64,000 bases of DNA from Actinomadura sp. WMMA1423 (GCF_006547145.1 NZ_CP041244.1:310001-374000), one strand, 5' to 3'; shown: positions 9,026 through 17,762, counted from the first letter of the stretch. Notes: a model not told the origin generated them from the letters alone. Program-made: numbers and translations.

Positions 9026-9988
9026 TCATCGCCCGGCCTGCTCCTCCAGCGTCCGCGCCAGGTCGCGGACGTGCCCGCGCAGCTCCTCGGGCCGCCGGAT
9101 GGCGAACGGGAAGCCCAGGCCCGCCAGCATCAGCGCCATCCCGTCCAGCCGCTCGGCGCGCGTGGTCATCACCACTCCCCCGGCGGTCTCGGCCAGCGTC
9201 GCCGTCGTGGCGGGGATCCGGCGCCGCGCCTCGGCGAGGGTCGTCTCCAGCAGCACCTCGACCTCGTGGGCGTAGGGCACCCGCGCCAGCGACCGGGTCA
9301 CGTGCTGGACGGGGTCGAGGCCGTCCGGCGGCTCGAAGCGGGCGTCGCCGGGCTCGGCGGCGGCGACGCGGTCGACGCGGAACGTGCGGATCTCTCTGCT
9401 GCGGTGGTCGTGGCCGGTGACGTACCAGCGCCCCGAGTGGAACACCAGGCCGTAGGGGTCCAGGTCCCGCTCCGTCTCGGCGCCCTGCCAGGACCGGTAG
9501 CGTACGCGCACGCGGCGCCTCTGCCTCGCCGCCGCCGCGAGGGTCAGGACGGTGCCGGTGTCGGGTGCGGCGGGGTCGCGGGCGGCGAGGGTGAACCCGA
9601 GCGTCTCGCGCAGCGCCTGGACGCGGTCGCGGAGGGCGGCGGGCAGGACCCGCTGCACCTTGGCCAGCGCGCTCTCGGTCGCCTGCCCGGGCAGGCCCAC
9701 CCGGAGGCCGGCCAGCAGCCCCAGGACCACGGCGGCGGCCTCGTCGTCGGTGAGCATGAGCGGCGGCAGCTTGTAGCCGGGCATGAGCCGGTAGCCGCCG
9801 TACCGGCCGCGCTCGGCGACGACGGGGACGCCGAGGTCCTCCAGCCGGGCCGCGTAGCGGCGGACGGTCCGCTCGTCCACGCCGAGCCGCCGCGCCAGTT
9901 CCGGCCCGCCCATGCGGGGATTGGCCTGGAGCAGCTCCAGCATCGCCAGGACGCGGGTCGTCGGGTGGGACGGGGCGGGTTGTGACAC
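9026..9988 (-). CDS. WYL-domain (YafY/DeoR-like) transcriptional regulator
   Basis: A 320-residue regulator starting at GTG 9988. It has an N-terminal HTH_11 winged helix (about residues 10-65, with GGPELARRLGVDERTVRRY), a central WYL domain (about 140-215, with RYRSWQGAETERDLDPYGLV and GRWYVTGHDHRSREIRTFRVDR in sequence) and a C-terminal WCX segment. WYL domains sense nucleotides or other ligands. It is divergent from the alpha/beta hydrolase at 10072 across 83 bp, and probably controls it and itself. One of three WYL regulators in this window. Confidence 0.87.
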   Translation of the reverse strand: MSQPAPSHPTTRVLAMLELLQANPRMGGPELARRLGVDERTVRRYAARLEDLGVPVVAERGRYGGYRLMPGYKLPPLMLTDDEAAAVVLGLLAGLRVGLPGQATESALAKVQRVLPAALRDRVQALRETLGFTLAARDPAAPDTGTVLTLAAAARQRRRVRVRYRSWQGAETERDLDPYGLVFHSGRWYVTGHDHRSREIRTFRVDRVAAAEPGDARFEPPDGLDPVQHVTRSLARVPYAHEVEVLLETTLAEARRRIPATTATLAETAGGVVMTTRAERLDGMALMLAGLGFPFAIRRPEELRGHVRDLARTLEEQAGR

Positions 9989-10071
9989 AGGCCACTCGCT
10001 TAATCCGGGCGGGTTCTGTCCTGTATCGACCTTAGCGTGGAGCCGTATCCACCGAGAGAGGACGGCTCACC

Positions 10072-10839
10072 ATGGCAACCGGAAACGCGACGTTCGTACT
10101 GGTCCCGGGCTACTGGCTCGGCGCGTGGGCGTGGGACGAGGTGGCGGCCGACCTGCGCGCCGCCGGCCACGCGGTGCACGCGGTGACGCCGGCCGGGCAG
10201 GCCGAGCGGGCCGTCGACACCCCGCCCGGCGCCGACGTCGAGACCCAGATCGCCGACCTGCTGGCTCTGATCGAGGACCGCGGCCTGACCGGGGTCGTCC
10301 TGGTCGCGCACAGCGGCGCGAACATGGCCGTCACGGGCGCCGCGGACCGCGCCCCCGACCGGATCGCCCGGGTCGTCTACGTCGACAGCGGCCCCATGCC
10401 GTCCGGCCTGGCGGGCATCGACTTCCGCGACCCCGACTCGCGCGCGGAGCTGGAGAAGGCCGTCGCCGAGCACGGGGACGGCTGGAAGATCCCGGTGCCG
10501 GCGTTCGACCCGCAGGACGACCCGGTCAACCTCGCGGGCCTGACCGGCGAGCGGCTGACCGAGATGCGCGAGCGCGGAACGCCCCAGCCGTTCGGCACCG
10601 CGACGCAGGCCCTCACCCGGCCCGACCCGCTGCCGGAGGTCCCCCGCACGCTCATCGCGTCCACGATCCCGCTGGCCGCGGTCAGGGAGATGGGCGAGGG
10701 CGGGCACCCGGTCTTCTCGATGATGACCGGACCCGGCTGGACCTACCACGAACTCCCGACCGGGCACTGGCCGATGTTCTCCAGGCCCCGCGAGCTCGCC
10801 GCGCTGCTGGCCGGATCCGCCTCCGGCGGCGCCCGATGA
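10072..10839 (+). CDS. Alpha/beta hydrolase (salicylate-esterase/EstC-like)
   Basis: A 255-residue hydrolase resembling the plant salicylate/methyl-ester esterase-like branch found in actinomycetes: an early FVLVPGYWLGAWAWDEV strand-turn with the oxyanion region, nucleophile in VAHSGAN (Ser81), and a late His in PTGHWPMF (about residue 233). The ATG at 10072 follows GAGAGGA. Divergent from a WYL regulator, which probably regulates it. In such proteins the elbow is H-S-G rather than the classic G-x-S-x-G; the substrate is unknown. Confidence 0.82.
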   Translation: MATGNATFVLVPGYWLGAWAWDEVAADLRAAGHAVHAVTPAGQAERAVDTPPGADVETQIADLLALIEDRGLTGVVLVAHSGANMAVTGAADRAPDRIARVVYVDSGPMPSGLAGIDFRDPDSRAELEKAVAEHGDGWKIPVPAFDPQDDPVNLAGLTGERLTEMRERGTPQPFGTATQALTRPDPLPEVPRTLIASTIPLAAVREMGEGGHPVFSMMTGPGWTYHELPTGHWPMFSRPRELAALLAGSASGGAR

Positions 10840-10964
10840 CTCACTTCTCCACAGCCTCGCGGAGAAATCTTGTAACCCGGCCATGTAGATCGTTTCGGCG
10901 GAGGCGAGGACACTCTGCGGAAGTCGCGCGGCCACGGGGGTCGGGCCGATCGGCGAGGTGAGCC

Positions 10965-12005
10965 TTGCACACGACACCTACCGTCCGCCGCCGACAGCAC
11001 CGAGTCACCTGGCGGCGCTCGCTGGCGTCGGGGGCGGTCACCGCCGTCCTGACGATCGGCCTCGGCGCGGTCGGCAGCGGCCCGGCGCAGGCGCTCGCGG
11101 GACCGGCCAGGGCGGACGACGGGGCCCGGATCACCGCGGAGAAGAAGATCGCCTCGCACGAGGTCGACATCGCCATCGCCTCCCCCGCCCTCGGCAGGAC
11201 GGTCAAGACCCGCATCCTGCTGCCGAAGAACTGGACGCGGAACGCGACCGCGACGTGGCCGGTGCTGTACGCCTACCACGGCGGCCAGGACAACTACACC
11301 TCCTGGACGCGCAACACCGACATCGAGGCGTGGGCCGCCAAGTACAACGTCATCGTCGTCATGCCGGAGGGCGACAACGGCTCCTACACCGACTGGTACA
11401 ACTACGGCAAGGGCGGGACGCCCAAGTGGGAGACCTTCCACACCGCCGAGGTGCGCCAGCTGATGGAGCGCAACTACCACGCGGGGGCGCTGCGCGCGGC
11501 GATCGGCAACTCCTCCGGGGGCGCCGGCGCGATGTCCTACGCCGCCCGGCACCCGGGGATGTTCAAGTACGCGGCGTCGCTGAGCGGCATCCTGTCGATG
11601 CGCTCGATCGGGATCCCGGCGCTGCTGATGTTCACCAACGCGGGCAACGGTCAGGACCCGTTCGCGATCTGGGGCGTCCCGTGGTCCGACGACGCCAACT
11701 GGGCCGCGCACGACCCGTACTCGCTGGCCCCCAAGCTGCGCGGCACCGGCCTGTACTTCTCCGCGGGCACGACCGGGCGGCCCGGCCCCGGTGACCCCGA
11801 CGTCGCGCCGTGGGACATCGGCCTGCTCAGCGAGATCGCGGTCGGCGCGAACAACAAGGACTTCCAGAAGCGGCTGGACCAGCTGAACATCCCCTACACC
11901 GCCCACATCTACGGCGACGGCCGGCACAACTGGCCGGCGTGGGTCCGCGAGGCGAGCGCGGTGTGGCCGGCGCTGATGAAGTCGATCGGCGCGCGGAGGG
12001 TGTGA
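10965..12005 (+). CDS. Secreted alpha/beta-hydrolase esterase (antigen 85/esterase D-like)
   Basis: A 346-residue secreted esterase. A basic N-terminus and hydrophobic core (about residues 17-45, ending near AQALAG) form a signal peptide. The hydrolase domain has YHGGQDNYTSW near 100, an acidic MPEGDNGSYTDWYN region, the nucleophile in GNSSGGAGAMSY, and a late His in YGDGRHNWPAW. This is the pattern of the mycolyltransferase/S-formylglutathione hydrolase superfamily; in organisms without mycolates such proteins are exported acyl esterases. The start is TTG at 10965, preceded by GAGGTGAG. A perfect 19-bp stem terminator follows. Confidence 0.82.
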   Translation: MHTTPTVRRRQHRVTWRRSLASGAVTAVLTIGLGAVGSGPAQALAGPARADDGARITAEKKIASHEVDIAIASPALGRTVKTRILLPKNWTRNATATWPVLYAYHGGQDNYTSWTRNTDIEAWAAKYNVIVVMPEGDNGSYTDWYNYGKGGTPKWETFHTAEVRQLMERNYHAGALRAAIGNSSGGAGAMSYAARHPGMFKYAASLSGILSMRSIGIPALLMFTNAGNGQDPFAIWGVPWSDDANWAAHDPYSLAPKLRGTGLYFSAGTTGRPGPGDPDVAPWDIGLLSEIAVGANNKDFQKRLDQLNIPYTAHIYGDGRHNWPAWVREASAVWPALMKSIGARRV

Positions 12006-12045
12006 CGCGCGGGGCGCGCCCGGCGCGTCCCCCCGATCCGAAACC

Positions 12046-12090
12046 GGCCCGGTCCCGGCGCGGCGGCGGCTGCCGCGCCGGGACCGGGCC
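12046..12090 (+). terminator. Strong intrinsic-type terminator after esterase gene
   Basis: Perfect 19-bp inverted repeat (arms 12046-12064 and 12072-12090, 7-base loop), followed by GTCTCTC rather than a T-run, as is usual in high-GC actinomycetes. It lies between the convergent esterase and GH3 genes and could serve both. Confidence 0.8.
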
Positions 12091-12132
12091 GTCTCTCGTG
12101 CGGCCGGGCGGCGGGTCGGCGGGAACGGCGGG

Positions 12133-13971
12133 TCAGTAGGACAGGCCGTGCCCGAACGGGTAGAGGACGGCGCCCGGCTGGTCGCGGACGGGGATGGCGA
12201 CGGGCAGCCGCCCCCGCGGGTCGAGCTCGCCGAACAGGACCTTGGCGGCCGAGCGCAGCGCCTCGGCGGTGTAGGAGTAGGTGGCCACGTAGGTGGTCGC
12301 CTCGGGGAACCACGCGATGTCGTAGGGGTCGCGGACGGCGACGACCACGACCGGTCTGCCGGTGGCGACGAGCGCCTTGACGAGGTTCATCTGTCCGGGC
12401 CCGTTGTGGTTGGGCTCGTCCTTGACGTCCCAGGCGCGGTTGGTGACGGCGACGACGAGGTCCTGGTCGCGGGCGGCGGCCACCGCCTCGTCGATCTGGG
12501 CCTGCCCGGGGCTGAGTCCGGTCTGCCGGATGGTGGTGGTGGCGCCGCGCCGGGCGATCTCGGTGCCGAGGGTCGCGGTGGTGGACACGCCCCATCCGGT
12601 GACCAGGGCCTTGCGGGCGCCGGGGCGCAGCGGGAGGATCCCGGCGCCGTTCTTGACCAGGGTGGTGGTGCGGTCGGCGGCGCGCTGCGCGGCGGCCAGG
12701 TGCGCGGGCGTCCCGACGACCTGGTCGATCTTCGACTCGTCGGCGTAGGGGTCGCGGAACAGGCCGCGCCGCTGCTTGAGCTCCAGGATGCGGTAGACCG
12801 ACTCGTCGATGCGCTTCTCGGTGAGCTCACCGGCCTTCACCGCGTTGACGACGGCCGCGAGCTGGCGGGGGAACACGCCGGTGCCCTGGGCGTCGGCGGG
12901 CGGCTTCAGCAGGACGTCCACGCCGGCCTTGAGGGCGAGGACGGGGATGTTCTCGTCGCCGTACTTGTCGCGCACGCCCTGCATGTCGAGGGCGTCGGTG
13001 ACGACGACGCCCCGGTAGTGGAGCCGGTCGCGCAGGATGCCGGTGAGGATGGGCCGCGACAGGGTGGCGGGGTCGCCGGAGGGGTCCAGCGACGGCACCA
13101 CGATGTGCGCGGTCATGATGGAGTCGACGCGCTGCCTGATCGCGGCGCGGAACGGGGGCAGGTCGAGCCGCTCCCATTCGGCGCGGGTGTGGTCGATGCG
13201 CGGGACGCCGGTGTGGCTGTCGGTGGTGGTGTCGCCGTGCCCGGGGAAGTGCTTGGCGGTCGGGGTCACTCCCCCGTCCCGGTACCCGCCGACCTGCGCG
13301 GTCACCATGTCCGACACCAGCCCGGGGTCGGACCCGAAGGACCGGACGCCGATGACGGGGTTGGCCGGGTTGACGTTCACGTCGGCGTCGGGCGCGTAGT
13401 CCTGGTTGACGCCGATGGCGCGCAGCTCGGTGCCGGTGATGCGGGCGAGCGCGCGGGCGTCGCCGGTGCGGCGCCCGGCGGCCAGGGCCATGCTGCCCGG
13501 CGACTGCGTCGCGGGCGGCTGGACGCGGGCGACGATGCCGCCCTCCTGGTCGATGGCGATCGTGGCGGGGACGCGCAGCGGCTGCGCGGCCGCGGCGCGC
13601 TGGATGCCGTTGGAGAACGCGGCGAGCTGCTTGGGGCCGGCGACGTTGTCGCCGTAGTAGATGAAGCCGCCGGGGTGGTAGCGGGCGACGACCTGCGCGG
13701 CGTTGTCGACCCCGTACAGCCTGCGGTTGGCGGCGACGTCGGCCGGTTCGGCGGTGGTCGCGCTCTTGCCGTAGACCTGCAGGACGAACAGCTGCGCGAC
13801 CTTGTCCCGCAGCGGCATCGACCGCAGGATCCGGAGCAGCCGGGGGTCCTTGCCGGCGTCCGGCGCCGCCTGCGCGGCGGACGCGTCCACGGCGCCTAGG
13901 CCGGTCACCGCGAGTGCTCCCGCCGCGAGGCCGGCGACCCACCGGCGGCGGCGCTTGCGGGGACGGTGCAT
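12133..13971 (-). CDS. Secreted beta-N-acetylhexosaminidase, glycoside hydrolase family 3 (NagZ-like)
   Basis: A 612-residue exported GH3 enzyme. A strongly basic start (MHRPRKRRRRW) and hydrophobic core to about residue 35 form a signal peptide. The catalytic domain has the NagZ-type KHFPGHGDTTTDSH motif, which supplies the His/Asp acid-base pair typical of beta-N-acetylglucosaminidases, and VVTDALDMQG with the likely nucleophile Asp. A GH3 C-terminal domain (GWGVSTTATLG onward) is also present. ATG 13971 has GGGAGGGAGG upstream and is preferred over an in-frame start 87 bp earlier. Probably trims peptidoglycan fragments or chitin oligomers outside the cell. Confidence 0.88.
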   Translation of the reverse strand: MHRPRKRRRRWVAGLAAGALAVTGLGAVDASAAQAAPDAGKDPRLLRILRSMPLRDKVAQLFVLQVYGKSATTAEPADVAANRRLYGVDNAAQVVARYHPGGFIYYGDNVAGPKQLAAFSNGIQRAAAAQPLRVPATIAIDQEGGIVARVQPPATQSPGSMALAAGRRTGDARALARITGTELRAIGVNQDYAPDADVNVNPANPVIGVRSFGSDPGLVSDMVTAQVGGYRDGGVTPTAKHFPGHGDTTTDSHTGVPRIDHTRAEWERLDLPPFRAAIRQRVDSIMTAHIVVPSLDPSGDPATLSRPILTGILRDRLHYRGVVVTDALDMQGVRDKYGDENIPVLALKAGVDVLLKPPADAQGTGVFPRQLAAVVNAVKAGELTEKRIDESVYRILELKQRRGLFRDPYADESKIDQVVGTPAHLAAAQRAADRTTTLVKNGAGILPLRPGARKALVTGWGVSTTATLGTEIARRGATTTIRQTGLSPGQAQIDEAVAAARDQDLVVAVTNRAWDVKDEPNHNGPGQMNLVKALVATGRPVVVVAVRDPYDIAWFPEATTYVATYSYTAEALRSAAKVLFGELDPRGRLPVAIPVRDQPGAVLYPFGHGLSY

Positions 13972-14113
13972 GACGGCCCCCTCCCTCCCCCGAGCTGCCT
14001 GATGATCAAGGTTCTCCCGGGCACGGTAACCGCGGCGGACGGCCCTCGTCCACGGCAATGGTCGACGATCCGCCCGGCAGCCGTCCCCGGCCGGGTGAAG
14101 CGCTCGGGCTGCG

Positions 14114-15313
14114 TCAGCGGTGAAGCCACCGCCACCAGCGGCCGGGGGGCTCGTCCGGCCTGGTCAGCGGATGCTCCTCGACCTCGTAGCGGCGCACGTA
14201 GGCGCCGGCGAAGGCCTGGAGGCTGGCGCCGATCGGGATCGCCAGCAGCACCCCGACGGGCCCGGCGACGGCGGCGCCGGCCAGGATGAGCCCGAACGCG
14301 ACCGCGGGGTGCATGTCCAGTGTCCGCGCGGTGATGCGCGGGTGCAGCAGGTAGTTCTCGAACTGCTGGTAGGCGATGATGAACAGCAGGATCCACAGTG
14401 CCGTGCTCGGCGACTTGGTCAGCGCGATCAGGACGGGCAGGGCGCCCGCCAGGTAGGTGCCGACGACCGGGATGAACTGCGACACCACCCCCACCCACAG
14501 CGCCAGGGCCGCGGCGTAGGGGACGCCGAGCAGGACCATCGGCACGTAGTGGGCGATGCCGGAGATGAGGGCGAGCAGTCCCCGCGAGTAGATGTAGCCG
14601 CCGGTCTTGTGGACGGCGATCTCCCAGGCGCGCAGCACCTCGCGCTGGCGGTGCGGCGGCAGCAGGGAGCAGACCGTCCGGCGGAACTGCGGGCCCTCGG
14701 CCGACAGGTAGAAGGTGAACAGCAGGACGCCGAGGAAGTTGAAGACGACGCCGAAGGCGGTCGTGCCGAAGCCCCACACGTTCGCGGCGACGCTCGACAG
14801 GTGCCGCGACAGCGCGTCGGTGATGGTGGGGAGCCGCTGGAAGATGGTCCGCTGCGACAGATGTGTCCCGAACGTGGAGTTCACCCAGCCGACGAACTCG
14901 CGGACGTAGCCGGGGAACCCTCCGATCAGGTTGGTGGCCTGGGCGGCCAGCAGCGAGCCGATGCCGCCGAGGAACGCGGCCAGGAGCAGTCCCACGACCA
15001 CGAACATCACCGCGGTCGCCGCGCCGCGCCGCCACCCGCGCGAGGCCAGCCAGTTCACCGCGGGCTCGATCGCGAAGGCCAGGAACAGCGAGATCAGCAG
15101 GAGCAGCAGCAGATCCCGCAGCCGCTCCAGCAGCCACAGGGTGGCCAGGAACACGAGCACGCCGCCGCCGGCGAGCGCGAACGCCCTGGGCAGCCACGGC
15201 GGCATCCGGTGCGACCGCTCGGCGGCCCGCTCGGTGGCGCGGGCGTCGGGCGGGACGTCGGCCGGGCCGTAGGCGGGCGTGTCGCCGGGCGTCGGGCCGG
15301 GCGTCTGCGGCAT
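14114..15313 (-). CDS. AI-2E family transporter (PerM-like membrane protein)
   Basis: A 399-residue membrane protein with about eight hydrophobic segments and the AI-2E_transport pattern: a pair near the N-terminus (residues 39-75), a central amphipathic stretch of about 60 residues with VNSTFGTHLSQ, and a C-terminal block with QFIPVVGTYLAGALPVLIAL and LLHPRITARTLDMHPAVAFG, the best conserved signature. Despite the family name, transport of autoinducer-2 is shown for few members; some act as Na+/H+ antiporters. It is 142 bp upstream (by transcription) of the GH3 gene and has its own ATG at 15313. Confidence 0.87.
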   Translation of the reverse strand: MPQTPGPTPGDTPAYGPADVPPDARATERAAERSHRMPPWLPRAFALAGGGVLVFLATLWLLERLRDLLLLLLISLFLAFAIEPAVNWLASRGWRRGAATAVMFVVVGLLLAAFLGGIGSLLAAQATNLIGGFPGYVREFVGWVNSTFGTHLSQRTIFQRLPTITDALSRHLSSVAANVWGFGTTAFGVVFNFLGVLLFTFYLSAEGPQFRRTVCSLLPPHRQREVLRAWEIAVHKTGGYIYSRGLLALISGIAHYVPMVLLGVPYAAALALWVGVVSQFIPVVGTYLAGALPVLIALTKSPSTALWILLFIIAYQQFENYLLHPRITARTLDMHPAVAFGLILAGAAVAGPVGVLLAIPIGASLQAFAGAYVRRYEVEEHPLTRPDEPPGRWWRWLHR

Positions 15314-15537
15314 TCCCGCACGTTAACGGCGGCCAGGAGGGCGATCCGGACGCCCCGCACCGCGGCAGGGGCAAGCTTTGCCGGGATTTCAGCCCCCGCC
15401 GCGCCCGGCCCGCCGGGCGGTCGCGCCGAGCCGCGGCCGGGCGCCCGAGCCGGATCCGCGTGGGCGCTCGCCGGGAAGCGCGCCGGCAGGTCGCGAAGGT
15501 GCCGCCGGTCGGGACCCGGCGCCGCCTCGGGTGCCGG
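15314..15537. other. Intergenic spacer without recognised feature
   Basis: 224 bp between the upstream end of the AI-2E transporter gene and the 3' end of the TetR gene. It should hold the transporter's promoter. I see no convincing hairpin, palindrome, RNA gene or coding frame with actinomycete codon use. Confidence 0.5.
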
Positions 15538-16152
15538 TCAGGGGGCGAAGGCGCGGAGGACGACGTCCACGAGCGCGTCGGCGTACTCGGGGGTGAGCGG
15601 CCCGGTGCGGTGCAGCCAGCGCTGGAAGAGGGGGGCGTACAGCACCTCGAGCACTAGGTCGAGGTCGGCGTCGGCGTTCAGCTGCCCCGCCCGCTGGGCG
15701 CTGCGCAGCCGTTCCTTCTTGGCCCGGTCGAGCGGCCCGGCCAGCTTCTCGCGGTACAGGGCGGCCAGGTCGGGATCGTCGGCGATCTGGGTGTTGAGCG
15801 CCCTGAGCGGCGCCTCGAACGCCGGGTCGGCGAACTCGGCGACGGTCGCCCGCATGACCGCCCTGAGGTCGGCCTCGACGTCGCCGGTGTCGGGCAGGCG
15901 GACGCCCTCCTCCCCGTCGCTGAGCGCCAGGAACGAGTCGAAGACCACCGCGCCCTTGGACGGCCACCAGCGGTAGATGGTCTGCTTGCCGACGCCCGCC
16001 CGCGCGGCGATGGCCTCGATCGTCACCTTGGGGTACCCGAGTTCGGAGACCAGCTCGCGCGCCGCGGCGAGGACGGCCCTGCGGGACCGCTCGCTGCGGC
16101 GCGCCGGGTTCGGGTTCCTGTTTCCGGACACGGCCGGGACCCTACCAGGCAT
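15538..16152 (-). CDS. TetR/AcrR family transcriptional regulator
   Basis: A 204-residue TetR-type repressor. The helix-turn-helix lies at about residues 25-60, with AIAARAGVGKQTIYRWWPSK. I chose ATG 16152 because the first operator palindrome begins 3 bp upstream of it; an in-frame start at 16194 would put the operator inside the gene. It is divergent from the SDR gene at 16251, and two copies of an AGACGAGACG inverted repeat fill the gap, so it very probably represses itself and the SDR enzyme. Confidence 0.86.
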   Translation of the reverse strand: MPGRVPAVSGNRNPNPARRSERSRRAVLAAARELVSELGYPKVTIEAIAARAGVGKQTIYRWWPSKGAVVFDSFLALSDGEEGVRLPDTGDVEADLRAVMRATVAEFADPAFEAPLRALNTQIADDPDLAALYREKLAGPLDRAKKERLRSAQRAGQLNADADLDLVLEVLYAPLFQRWLHRTGPLTPEYADALVDVVLRAFAP

Positions 16153-16154
16153 CG

Positions 16155-16172
16155 AGACGAGACGTCTCGTCT
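16155..16172. promoter_or_regulatory. TetR operator 1
   Basis: Perfect 18-bp palindrome AGACGAGACGTCTCGTCT immediately upstream of the TetR ATG and abutting a TTGACA -35 box (16172-16177) for the SDR gene. It has the same AGACGAGACG arms as operator 2. Confidence 0.75.
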
Positions 16173-16200
16173 TGACAGCGGAAGGGAGGGGCACCAGACT
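16172..16200 (+). promoter_or_regulatory. SDR promoter between two operators
   Basis: Consensus -35 TTGACA (16172-16177), 17-bp spacer, and -10 candidate CAGACT (16195-16200). Operator 1 touches the -35 and operator 2 lies just downstream of the -10, which would let one repressor block both polymerase binding and escape. Confidence 0.5.
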
Positions 16201-16206
16201 CCGAGT

Positions 16207-16229
16207 AGACGAGACGAACCGTCTCGTCT
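16207..16229. promoter_or_regulatory. TetR operator 2
   Basis: Inverted repeat AGACGAGACG-aac-CGTCTCGTCT, ten-base arms identical to those of operator 1, with a 3-base spacer. Centres of the two operators are about 54 bp (five helical turns) apart. Confidence 0.72.
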
Positions 16230-16250
16230 CACTGAGATTGGGGAGAGCGC

Positions 16251-17072
16251 ATGGCGACCGCCCGCGTTTGGTTCATCACCGGTGCATCGAGGGGCTTGGG
16301 CCGGGCCTACGCCGAGGCGGCGCTCGCCGCCGGAGACCGCGTGGTGGCGGCCGCGCGCGACTTGGGCCCGCTCGACGACCTGGCCGCCGCGCACCCGGAC
16401 CGCCTGGTCCGGCTGACGCTGGACGTCCGCGACCGCGCGGAGGTGCATGCGGTGGCGGACCGGGCGGCGGAGGCCTTCGGGCGGCTCGACGTCGTGGTCA
16501 ACAACGCCGGCACGATGCTGCTCGGCATGGTGGAGGAGGCGACGGAGGAGCAGATCCGCGCCCAGTTCGACGTGAACTTCTTCGGCGCGGTGTGGGTGGT
16601 CCAGGCCGTGGTGCCGCACCTGCGGGCGCAGGGGTCAGGGCACATCCTCCAGGTCACGACGATGGGGACCGGCGGCGGGGTCGCCTCCGCGGGCTTCTAC
16701 GCCGCGAGCAAGAGCGCGCTCGACTCGCTGAGCCAGGCCCTGGCGATGGAGGTGGCGCCCTTCGGGATCAAGGTGACGATCGTCCAGCCCGGCGGGTACG
16801 GCACGGACCTGTTCACCCGGGGCACCACCCAGACCACGCCCCGCCCGGAGTACGAGCCGGTCCGCGCCCGGCTGGCCGAGATGTGGGGCGAGGACGCCGG
16901 GCCCGACCCGAGCACCGCGGCGCCGGTGGTCCTGGAACTGGCCGGACTGGACGAGCCGCCGCTGCGGCTGATCGTCGGGGCCGCCTCCTACGACATGGTC
17001 CAGCAGATGGACCGGGCGCGCACCGAGGAGTACCGGGCCTGGGAGCACCTCAGCCGCAGGGCTCCGGGCTGA
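16251..17072 (+). CDS. SDR family NAD(P)-dependent oxidoreductase
   Basis: A 273-residue classical short-chain dehydrogenase/reductase. Cofactor motif TGASRGLGRAY at residues 9-19, NNAGT near 84, and the catalytic tetrad region ending in YAASKSA (about 150-156). ATG 16251 follows GGGGAGAG. It is the evident target of the divergent TetR, with two operators in its promoter. The last 23 bp overlap the 3' end of the convergent MarR gene. The substrate is not evident; induction by a TetR ligand suggests detoxification of a carbonyl compound. Confidence 0.88.
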   Translation: MATARVWFITGASRGLGRAYAEAALAAGDRVVAAARDLGPLDDLAAAHPDRLVRLTLDVRDRAEVHAVADRAAEAFGRLDVVVNNAGTMLLGMVEEATEEQIRAQFDVNFFGAVWVVQAVVPHLRAQGSGHILQVTTMGTGGGVASAGFYAASKSALDSLSQALAMEVAPFGIKVTIVQPGGYGTDLFTRGTTQTTPRPEYEPVRARLAEMWGEDAGPDPSTAAPVVLELAGLDEPPLRLIVGAASYDMVQQMDRARTEEYRAWEHLSRRAPG

Positions 17073-17532
17073 CCCCGGCCGCGTCCGCGCCCGCCGGCGG
17101 GCCGGCAAGGACGCGCGCGAGCAGGTCGCGGAGGTGCCGCCGGTCGGGGCCGGGCAGTTCGAAGAAGGTCCGCGCCAGCGCGTGGGCGCTGGCGCGCAAC
17201 CGCAGGCGGGCCTGCTCGCCTTCTTCGGTGAGGACCACGTGCTTGACGCGGCGGTCGTCCGGTGCGGGGCGGCGGGTCACCAGGCCGCGGCGTTCCAGGC
17301 CGTCGACGATCCCGGTGACGTTCGACGGTTCGCATGAGAGCCAGTCGGCCAGCCGGCGCATCGGGGTGGGCCCGGACAGGTTGCTCAGGACGAGCGCCTG
17401 CGCCGGGGGAAGCCCGAGTCTCGCCGCGGCGGCGTTGAACTGGGCGCGCAGCCGCCCGGTGACCTCGAAGACCAGGCCGCTCAGTTCGGCCACGACCTCA
17501 TCCGCCTCATCCGGGTCGGTTTCGGCGCTCAT
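17050..17532 (-). CDS. MarR family transcriptional regulator
   Basis: A 160-residue MarR-type winged-helix protein: LGLPPAQALVLSNL as recognition-side helices, MRRLADWLSCEPSNVTGIVDGLERRG as the HTH (about residues 60-90), and the wing DDRRVKHVVLTEEG. ATG 17532 is preferred over an in-frame start 33 bp upstream because it matches the family N-terminus. The 226-bp gap to the next gene contains repeated ATTCAGTTCCT elements that are likely its operators. Its 3' end overlaps the SDR gene by 23 bp. Confidence 0.85.
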   Translation of the reverse strand: MSAETDPDEADEVVAELSGLVFEVTGRLRAQFNAAAARLGLPPAQALVLSNLSGPTPMRRLADWLSCEPSNVTGIVDGLERRGLVTRRPAPDDRRVKHVVLTEEGEQARLRLRASAHALARTFFELPGPDRRHLRDLLARVLAGPPAGADAAGVSPEPCG

Positions 17533-17567
17533 GCCGCCAGCATAGCGGCTGTTTAAGCGGCTCAACT

Positions 17568-17626
17568 ATTCAGTTCCTCAAGTGAATGCTACGCTCCGGC
17601 TCAATGAAGATTCAGTTCCTGAACTG
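17568..17626. promoter_or_regulatory. Repeated ATTCAGTTCCT operator region
   Basis: The 11-mer ATTCAGTTCCT occurs at 17568-17578 and again at 17610-17620. The second copy forms CAGTTC-CT-GAACTG (17613-17626), and the first lies in ATTCA...TGAAT (17568-17587). Located between the divergent MarR gene and the deazaflavin enzyme gene; probable MarR-binding sites. Confidence 0.5.
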
Positions 17627-17651
17627 TCGAGTAGCTGAAGGAGATGCCGCG

Positions 17652-17762
17652 ATGGCGCGAGTGAGCGGGACCGGGAACGCCGACCGCGGGAGTCCACGAC
17701 GCGCGCGGGCACTCGCCGCGGCGTCTCCTCCCCACCGCGCCGAGGCGGGGAGGAGGCGGTGA
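17652..17762 (+). CDS. Possible 36-residue upstream peptide coupled to the deazaflavin enzyme
   Basis: ATG 17652 opens a 36-codon frame (MARVSGTGNADRGSPRRAR...) that stops with TGA at 17760-17762, overlapping the GTG start of the next gene (GTGA). A ribosome-like GAAGGAG lies upstream at 17636-17642. The peptide is Arg/Ala-rich with no recognisable domain. It could be a translated leader that couples to the downstream gene, or just open sequence in high-GC DNA. Confidence 0.3.
   Translation: MARVSGTGNADRGSPRRARALAAASPPHRAEAGRRR

Noticed and set aside
13972..14058. N-terminal extension of the GH3 enzyme from an upstream start
   Set aside because: It would put 29 non-hydrophobic residues before a good signal peptide; ATG 13971 has a strong ribosome site.
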